Of a stretch of 8,427 bases of DNA, positions 4,266 through 8,427 are shown piece by piece. A program made the position numbers and the translations under genes. The stretch is from NCBI GenBank assembly GCA_001803815.1, contig MHEL01000065.1, positions 401 through 8,827 of the forward strand, given 5' to 3'. This DNA comes from Nitrospirae bacterium RBG_19FT_COMBO_42_15. Its GTDB lineage: Bacteria; Nitrospirota; CAKKRA01; 9FT-COMBO-42-15. Each line of letters opens with the position of its first letter. The first letter of the stretch is position 1. The notes under the pieces are model-generated. The model was not told where the DNA came from. It made no database searches and saw only the letters and a list, made by a program, of their open reading frames with translations.

Positions 4266-4865
4266 ATGGCTCAGGCAGGCGTGCTTAACAGATTGATAGA
4301 AGAGCTGATGAGGCTTCCCGGCATAGGCAGGAAGACTGCACAGAGGCTTGCCTTCTTTTTGCTAAAGATGGATGATTCTGAGGCAAGGGGGATCGCAAGG
4401 GCAATTGTAGACTTAAAAGATAAGAGCAGGTTCTGTTCTGTGTGCAATAACATTACTGAAGATGAAGTATGCGAAATCTGCTCTGACCCGATGCGGGACA
4501 GAAAAAAGATTTTGGTTATTGAAGAGCCGAGCAACCTTTTAGCTATTGAGAAGACAAAGGAGTATAAAGGGCTCTATCATGTGCTGATAGGAGTGCTTTC
4601 TCCTTTAGACGGAATAGGGCCAAAGGATATAAAAATAGAAGGCCTTATGCAGAGGCTCAGCAACGGGCATGGTATTGAGGAGGTAATAATTGCCACAAAT
4701 CCTACGATTGAAGGCGAGGCAACTGCAATATATCTTTCAAGGCTTATTAAGTCTGCCGGCATAAAGGCAACAAGGATTGCCTATGGTGTTCCTGTTGGCA
4801 GCGATTTAGAATACGCTGATGAGGTGACATTGATAAAGTCTCTGGAAGGAAGGCGGGAGATATAA
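4266..4865 (+). CDS. recR: Recombination mediator protein RecR
   Basis: Acts with RecO, and RecF where present, to load RecA on gapped DNA. Its 199 residues match the family length. Residues 9-33 are the helix-hairpin-helix region with RLPGIGRKTAQRLAFFLL (16-33). The zinc finger has C57, C60, C69 and C72. The Toprim domain spans about 80-175, with VIEEPSN (84-90) and ATNPTIEGEATA (143-154). The C-terminus with YADEVTLIKSLEGR (183-196) is complete. AGGA at 4256-4259 overlaps the ybaB stop and the gap is eight bases, so it is the third gene of the dnaX operon. A weak hairpin with T-run follows at 4891. Confidence 0.97.
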   Translation: MAQAGVLNRLIEELMRLPGIGRKTAQRLAFFLLKMDDSEARGIARAIVDLKDKSRFCSVCNNITEDEVCEICSDPMRDRKKILVIEEPSNLLAIEKTKEYKGLYHVLIGVLSPLDGIGPKDIKIEGLMQRLSNGHGIEEVIIATNPTIEGEATAIYLSRLIKSAGIKATRIAYGVPVGSDLEYADEVTLIKSLEGRREI

Positions 4866-4890
4866 TAAGGCATATGGAACTTTTTGAACA

Positions 4891-4909
4891 GCCTTGAAAG
4901 GGCATTTTT
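4891..4909 (+). terminator. Possible terminator after recR
   Basis: GCCTT (4891-4895) pairs with AGGGC (4899-4903, one G-T) around loop GAA and is followed by A and five T's (4905-4909). The stem is only five pairs, so it would be weak and some read-through into porC is likely. It lies 25 bases after recR and 26 before porC. Confidence 0.4.
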
Positions 4910-4935
4910 ATAAATTGTGAAGGAGGAATAAAACA

Positions 4936-5508
4936 ATGTATGAGGCTACTGAGATACGATGGCACGGAAGAGGCGGACAGGGGGCTGTTACAGCAGCAAA
5001 GCTCTTTGCCCAGTCGGCGATGGCAGGCGGAAAATATGTTCAGGCATTCCCTGAATTCGGTCCTGAGAGGACAGGGGCGCCTGTTAAGGCATATAACCGA
5101 ATCAGCAGCAAAAAGCTCACAATACACTGCGGCGTTACAAACCCCCATATAGTTGTGGTGGTTGACCCAACATTGGTTGGGACAACTGATTTCACAGAAG
5201 GGACAGATGAAAAGGCGGTATTTTTAGTCAATACAAAGGATGACCCGGCAGCAGTCCGCAATAAGATAAAATTAAAAGGCGGGAAGATTTACACCATTGA
5301 CGCTACAAGGATAAGCCTTGAGACGATTGGCAAACCTATTCCAAATACAGCCATGCTCGGCGCATTGGCAAAGGTATCCGGCATAGTTGATATTAAGAGG
5401 GTTCTTGAAGATGTTAAGGAGGATTTTGAAAAGAAATTTCCAGAAAAGATAACACAGAAGAACCTTGAGGCTGTGAAGAGGGCATATGAGGAGGTAAAGG
5501 GAGAATGA
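4936..5508 (+). CDS. porC: Pyruvate:ferredoxin oxidoreductase, gamma subunit
   Basis: Gamma subunit of the cytoplasmic complex that interconverts pyruvate and CoA with acetyl-CoA, CO2 and reduced ferredoxin. Its 190 residues are normal for the stand-alone subunit. IRWHGRGGQGAVTAAKLFA (7-25) and AFPEFGPERTGAPV (37-50) are the two family signatures; NTAMLGALAKV is a further conserved stretch near residue 137. AGGAGG at 4921-4926, nine bases before the ATG, is a strong ribosome binding site. It overlaps porD by four bases (ATGA). The gamma-delta-alpha-beta order is that of four-subunit POR in archaea and Thermotoga. A related 2-oxoacid substrate cannot be excluded, though the alpha subunit favours pyruvate. 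Confidence 0.94.
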   Translation: MYEATEIRWHGRGGQGAVTAAKLFAQSAMAGGKYVQAFPEFGPERTGAPVKAYNRISSKKLTIHCGVTNPHIVVVVDPTLVGTTDFTEGTDEKAVFLVNTKDDPAAVRNKIKLKGGKIYTIDATRISLETIGKPIPNTAMLGALAKVSGIVDIKRVLEDVKEDFEKKFPEKITQKNLEAVKRAYEEVKGE

Positions 5509-5807
5509 AGAAGAAGGGCTGGAAGGATCTGCCAATCGGCGGGGTAATCTTAGAGGCGGCAAATACAAAAAAATACGCAACAGGCGACTGGAGGACATTC
5601 AGGCCGGTAATAGACCTGGAAAAATGCACAAACTGCATGAGGTGCTGGATATTCTGCCCTGATTCATCAGTTGTCCTTGTTGATGGCAAGGTGAATCACT
5701 TTGATTATGACCACTGCAAGGGATGCGGAATATGCGCTATAGAGTGTCCTGATAATGTGAAGGCTATTACAATGATAGAAGAGGCAAAGGCAAAAGAGAA
5801 GCACTAA
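5505..5807 (+). CDS. porD: Pyruvate:ferredoxin oxidoreductase, delta subunit
   Basis: The ferredoxin-like electron-transfer subunit, 100 residues. Two [4Fe-4S] motifs are visible: C41, C44, C47, C51 (CTNCMRCWIFCP) and C71, C74, C77, C81 (CKGCGICAIECP). They should carry electrons from the thiamine site toward external ferredoxin. The N-terminal 35 residues, with GWKDLPIGGVI (5-15) and TGDWRTFRP (26-34), are typical of POR delta and not of free ferredoxins. Its ATG overlaps the porC stop, and AGGAGG (5489-5494) lies inside porC, so the two are translationally coupled. A 182-base gap with heptad-like repeats separates it from porA. Confidence 0.95.
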   Translation: MKKKGWKDLPIGGVILEAANTKKYATGDWRTFRPVIDLEKCTNCMRCWIFCPDSSVVLVDGKVNHFDYDHCKGCGICAIECPDNVKAITMIEEAKAKEKH

Positions 5808-5810
5808 ATA

Positions 5811-5910
5811 CTAATATCTAAATCCTAAACAAGTTTAAATGACCTAAACTTGGAATTGTTTTGATATTTAAATTTTGATATTGTTTAGAGTTTAGGATTT
5901 TGGATTTAGG
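5811..5910. repeat. Heptad-like inverted repeat region between porD and porA
   Basis: AAATCCTAAAC (5820-5830) is exactly inverted at 5890-5900, and CTAAATCC (5818-5825) is inverted again at 5902-5909. Inside lie a second perfect hairpin, CAAGTTTA/TAAACTTG (5830-5837/5845-5852), and a direct repeat TTTTGATATT at 5859 and 5873, 14 bases apart. The spacing by multiples of seven resembles the arrays near the tRNAs, but the sequence differs. It could be a repeat insertion, a processing site or an attenuating structure. I find no convincing promoter here. Confidence 0.55.
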
Positions 5911-5989
5911 ACTTTCAGTCAAATTTATTTTAGCAATCAATGTGTGAACGAATTTTAAATTGCTATTAGTAAAGAAAGGGGTAAAAAAG

Positions 5990-7195
5990 ATGGGTAAGTT
6001 AGTTGCTTTAACAGGAAACATTGCAGTTGCAACTGCAATGAAGCAGATAAACCCTGATGTCTGCGCGGCATATCCGATAACGCCGTCAACACAGGTGATG
6101 GAGCAGTTCTCTGAGTATGTTGCAGACGGCCTTGTTGATACAGAGCTGATAGCGACTGAGAGCGAGCACAGCGCAATGAGCGCCTGCATAGGCGCTGCAG
6201 CAGCAGGCGGCAGGGTGATGACAGCAACATCGTCGCAGGGTCTTGCATTGATGTGGGAGATGCTCTACATAGCAGCAGGCATGAGGTTTCCTATAACGCT
6301 TGCATGCGTGAACAGGGCATTGAGCGCGCCGATTAATATCCATGGCGACCACAGCGATTCAATGGGCGCAAGGGATTCAGGCTGGATTCAGATATATGCA
6401 GAGAATGCGCAGGAGGCGTACGACAATCAGATACAGACAGTAAGGATAGCAGAGCATATGGATGTAAGGCTTCCTGTCATGTCATGCATGGACGGTTTTA
6501 TTACAAGCCATGCAGTAGATTCTCTGGAGCTTTTAGATGATAAGGCTGTAAGGGATTTTGTAGGCGAGTATAAGGCAACCTATCCGCTCCTCGATGTTGA
6601 GCATCCTGTAACCTACGGCGCATTAGACCTTCAGGACTATTTTATGGAGCACAAAAGGGCGCAGTCAGAGGCAATGAAGAATTCAAGGAAGGTGATTTTA
6701 GATGTAGCAAGGGAATATAAAAAAATATCAGGCAGGGGCTTTGAATATTTTGAGGAGTATTATATGGATGACGCAGAGATCGCAATTGTTATATTGAGCT
6801 CTGCAGCAGGGACTGTGAAGGTAGTTGTTGATGAAATGCGCGCAAAAGGCGAGAAGGTCGGCTTATTAAGGCCTCGTGTCTTCAGGCCTTTCCCATATAA
6901 TGAGATTGCAGATGCCTTATCAAATGTAAAGGCAGTTGCTATAATGGACAGGGCAGATTCACATGGCGCAGAGGGGGGGCCTTTATTTATGGAGTTTAAG
7001 TCTGCATTGTATAACAGTAAGAAACAGCCTATAATGATTAATAAGATATTCGGTCTTGGCGGCAGGGATTTGATGCTGCCTGATATAGAGATGGTATATC
7101 GCGAATTAAGGGATATCAAGAATACAGGCAAGATACGGACACTATCTGAATATATCACTGTCCGCGGAGAGGAGGCGGCATATGGTAAAGCTTAA
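5990..7195 (+). CDS. porA: Pyruvate:ferredoxin oxidoreductase, alpha subunit
   Basis: Alpha subunit holding the pyrimidine-binding half of the thiamine diphosphate site, 401 residues from the ATG at 5990. YPITPST (28-34) and ATESEHSAMSACIGAAAAGG (55-74) are core motifs; E59 is the likely Glu that contacts the thiamine aminopyrimidine. TATSSQGL (78-85), NRALSAPINIHGDHSD (108-123) and GARDSGWIQ (126-134) are typical of pyruvate-specific enzymes. The domain II/III signature is DRADSHGAEGGPL, near residue 322. AGGGG at 5977-5981 sets the start; an in-frame TTG at 5960 would add ten residues without a ribosome binding site. It overlaps porB by 14 bases. The order porA-porB after porC-porD gives a complete complex. 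Confidence 0.95.
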   Translation: MGKLVALTGNIAVATAMKQINPDVCAAYPITPSTQVMEQFSEYVADGLVDTELIATESEHSAMSACIGAAAAGGRVMTATSSQGLALMWEMLYIAAGMRFPITLACVNRALSAPINIHGDHSDSMGARDSGWIQIYAENAQEAYDNQIQTVRIAEHMDVRLPVMSCMDGFITSHAVDSLELLDDKAVRDFVGEYKATYPLLDVEHPVTYGALDLQDYFMEHKRAQSEAMKNSRKVILDVAREYKKISGRGFEYFEEYYMDDAEIAIVILSSAAGTVKVVVDEMRAKGEKVGLLRPRVFRPFPYNEIADALSNVKAVAIMDRADSHGAEGGPLFMEFKSALYNSKKQPIMINKIFGLGGRDLMLPDIEMVYRELRDIKNTGKIRTLSEYITVRGEEAAYGKA

Positions 7196-8102
7196 GGATT
7201 TGATTCAAAAAGAGCCTATTATGGAAGGCGGGCACAGGATGTGCCTTGGCTGCGGCGCCCCTATTATTGTAAATCTTATATTAAGGACATCAGATGCGCC
7301 TGTTGTCCTCGCAAATGCAACAGGGTGCCTTGAGGTTGCATCTACTATATTTCCATATACTGCATGGCGCGCGCCATGGATGCACAGCGCCTTTGAAAAT
7401 GCTGCTGCAACAGCCTCTGGCATTGAGACAATGTATAGGGCATTAAGGAAAAAGGGAAAGATAAATAAAAAGATAAACTTTGTTGCCTTTGGCGGCGACG
7501 GCGGCACATATGATATAGGTTTTCAATCCTTATCAGGCGCATTGGAAAGAGGGCACAGATTTTTATATGTATGCTATGACAACGGCGCATATATGAATAC
7601 AGGCGTGCAGCGCTCAAGCGCCACACCCTTTGGCGCATCAACAACCACAAGCCCTGCAGGTGTTGTAATTCAGGGTAAACTGCAAAAGAGAAAGGATTTG
7701 ACAAAGATTGTTGTTGCCCACAATATCCCTTATGTTGCGCAGGCATCTCCGCATAACTGGCTTGATTTAACCAAAAAGGCAGAAAAGGCTTTTTCTGTTG
7801 ACGGCCCGTCATTCTTAAATGTTGTATCTCCATGCCCCCCTGGCTGGAAGTCAGAGGCAAAGGATACAATAGGATTGTCAAAGATTGCAGTAGATACCTG
7901 TTTTTGGCCTTTATATGAAGTAGAAAACGGTAAATATACCATAAATTATAAGCCCAAGGAGAAATTGCCGATCGAGGCATGGTTAAAACCACAGGGCAGA
8001 TTCAGACACCTTTTTAAGCCTGAGAATGCAGAACTTCTTAAGCAAATTCAACAGGATATAGATAAGGAATGGGAGGCGCTCCAGAGGTTGGCCAGTCTAT
8101 AA
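7182..8102 (+). CDS. porB: Pyruvate:ferredoxin oxidoreductase, beta subunit
   Basis: Beta subunit that binds the thiamine diphosphate pyrophosphate and one [4Fe-4S] cluster, 306 residues. The thiamine motif runs from GGDGGTYDIG (104-113) to DNGAYMNTGVQ (133-143). Four cysteines expected to hold the proximal cluster are C21 and C24 (CLGCGA), C49 (ATGCLE) and C218 (SPCPPGW). RSSATPFGASTTTSPAG (144-160) is another conserved block. GGAGG lies inside the end of porA just before the start, and the reading frames overlap by 14 bases, so translation is coupled to porA. All catalytic and cluster residues I can name are present, so the complex should be active. Confidence 0.96.
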   Translation: MVKLKDLIQKEPIMEGGHRMCLGCGAPIIVNLILRTSDAPVVLANATGCLEVASTIFPYTAWRAPWMHSAFENAAATASGIETMYRALRKKGKINKKINFVAFGGDGGTYDIGFQSLSGALERGHRFLYVCYDNGAYMNTGVQRSSATPFGASTTTSPAGVVIQGKLQKRKDLTKIVVAHNIPYVAQASPHNWLDLTKKAEKAFSVDGPSFLNVVSPCPPGWKSEAKDTIGLSKIAVDTCFWPLYEVENGKYTINYKPKEKLPIEAWLKPQGRFRHLFKPENAELLKQIQQDIDKEWEALQRLASL

Positions 8103-8117
8103 AAATGGGTAACCTCC

Positions 8118-8146
8118 TTGAAATTATTGATATTGTATGCTATATT
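8118..8146 (+). promoter_or_regulatory. Sigma70-like promoter, probably for mglB
   Basis: TTGAAA (8118-8123) and TATATT (8141-8146) match five of six positions each of the -35 and -10 consensus. The spacer is exactly 17 bases, and TGC just before the -10 is an extended -10 element. Transcription should begin near 8153, giving a leader of about 85 bases to mglB. A second, overlapping pair is TTGATA (8127) and TATAGA (8149). Confidence 0.6.
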
Positions 8147-8178
8147 TGTATAGATTGTTGAAAAACTCAATATTTACT

Positions 8179-8209
8179 GATTACACAGATAATCTGCGTA
8201 ATCGTTTTT
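8179..8209 (+). terminator. Rho-independent-type terminator after porB
   Basis: GATTAC (8179-8184) pairs with GTAATC (8198-8203). After an A-C mismatch, CAGA (8186-8189) pairs with TCTG (8193-8196) around loop TAA. G and five T's (8205-8209) follow. It would end the por transcript. Because it lies downstream of the predicted mglB promoter it may also act as an attenuator in the mglB leader. Confidence 0.6.
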
Positions 8210-8237
8210 AAATCAATGTAGAAGGAGCAAGGAGAAG

Positions 8238-8427
8238 ATGGCTGGCACAGATTTAGTGATGTATGAAGAGGAGTTTAAGCTGATTGATGCGGAGCTCTCC
8301 AAACTCCATGAGCAGGCAAATGCCAAGCTGACATTTGTTGTGGATAAAAACGGACAGCTTATAACTGCTGTTGGAGAAACTGAGAATCTTGATACTACTT
8401 CCTTGGCCTCTCTTACAGCAGGAAATA
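8238..8427 (+). CDS. mglB: MglB-like Roadblock/LC7 protein, N-terminal part
   Basis: The first 63 codons of a gene cut off by the window edge. LVMYEEEF (6-13), VVDKNGQLI (34-42) and LDTTSLASLTAGN (51-63) closely match Myxococcus xanthus MglB as I recall it; the family has a Roadblock/LC7 fold. MglB is the GTPase-activating and pole-localising partner of the small Ras-like GTPase MglA, and sets cell polarity for gliding or type IV pili. About 100 further residues would be expected. The ribosome binding site GGAG lies at 8231-8234, four bases before the ATG, with a second GGAG at 8224-8227. The gene is likely transcribed from the promoter at 8118. mglA would be expected downstream; this is an inference. 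Confidence 0.85.
   Translation, partial: MAGTDLVMYEEEFKLIDAELSKLHEQANAKLTFVVDKNGQLITAVGETENLDTTSLASLTAGN

Noticed and set aside
5960..5989. TTG start for porA ten codons upstream
   Set aside because: It lacks a ribosome binding site, while the ATG at 5990 has AGGGG eight bases ahead and begins the conserved N-terminus.
7345..7992. Antisense open frame of 215 residues opposite porB
   Set aside because: It is Cys/Gln/Arg-rich shadow sequence of a highly conserved gene with no start signal.

Overview
This window looks like chromosomal DNA from a mesophilic, probably anaerobic, two-membraned bacterium of moderate GC content. The evidence is a lipoprotein with a DUF2155-like C-terminus, a four-subunit pyruvate:ferredoxin oxidoreductase, an MglB-type polarity gene and tRNA genes with encoded CCA ends. 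Nitrospirota or Desulfobacterota-like lineages fit, but this is inference and the phylum cannot be fixed from the sequence alone.

Positions 1-2035 hold RNA genes and two small protein genes: tRNA-Ser(GCT), tRNA-Ser(GGA), a DUF2155-type lipoprotein gene, tRNA-Arg(ACG), tadA, tRNA-Ser(CGA) and the small SRP RNA (ffs). The gaps between them are filled with degenerate 7-base repeats (GTTATNA, or its complement) and with small hairpins sharing a TGC/GCA core around a 3-base loop. The repeats point one way before RNA genes and the other way after them.

Positions 2054-2243 hold a 190-bp imperfect inverted repeat with 14-bp terminal arms bounded by TA. It sits between ffs and dnaX and may be a MITE-like element now in the dnaX leader. 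Then comes dnaX-ybaB-recR (2273-4865), a tightly spaced replication and repair operon. The order Ser-tRNA, tadA, SRP RNA, dnaX, ybaB, recR is also known from Bacillus. dnaX carries an A8 slippery run with an internal Shine-Dalgarno-like AGGAG upstream and stop codons close by in both other frames. This predicts a 553-residue tau and a gamma-like form of about 429 residues.

Positions 4936-8102 encode the gamma, delta, alpha and beta subunits of pyruvate:ferredoxin oxidoreductase (porC, porD, porA, porB). The complex interconverts pyruvate and CoA with acetyl-CoA, CO2 and reduced ferredoxin. porC/porD and porA/porB overlap; a 182-bp gap with a second heptad-like repeat family separates the two pairs.

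A hairpin with a T-run follows porB. The window ends inside the first 63 codons of an mglB-like gene, the GTPase-activating partner of the polarity switch MglA. A good sigma70-like promoter lies upstream of that hairpin, so the mglB leader may contain an attenuator.

I see no defence system, CRISPR array, prophage or transposase gene. The unusual content is the non-coding repeat and hairpin architecture and the dnaX recoding site.
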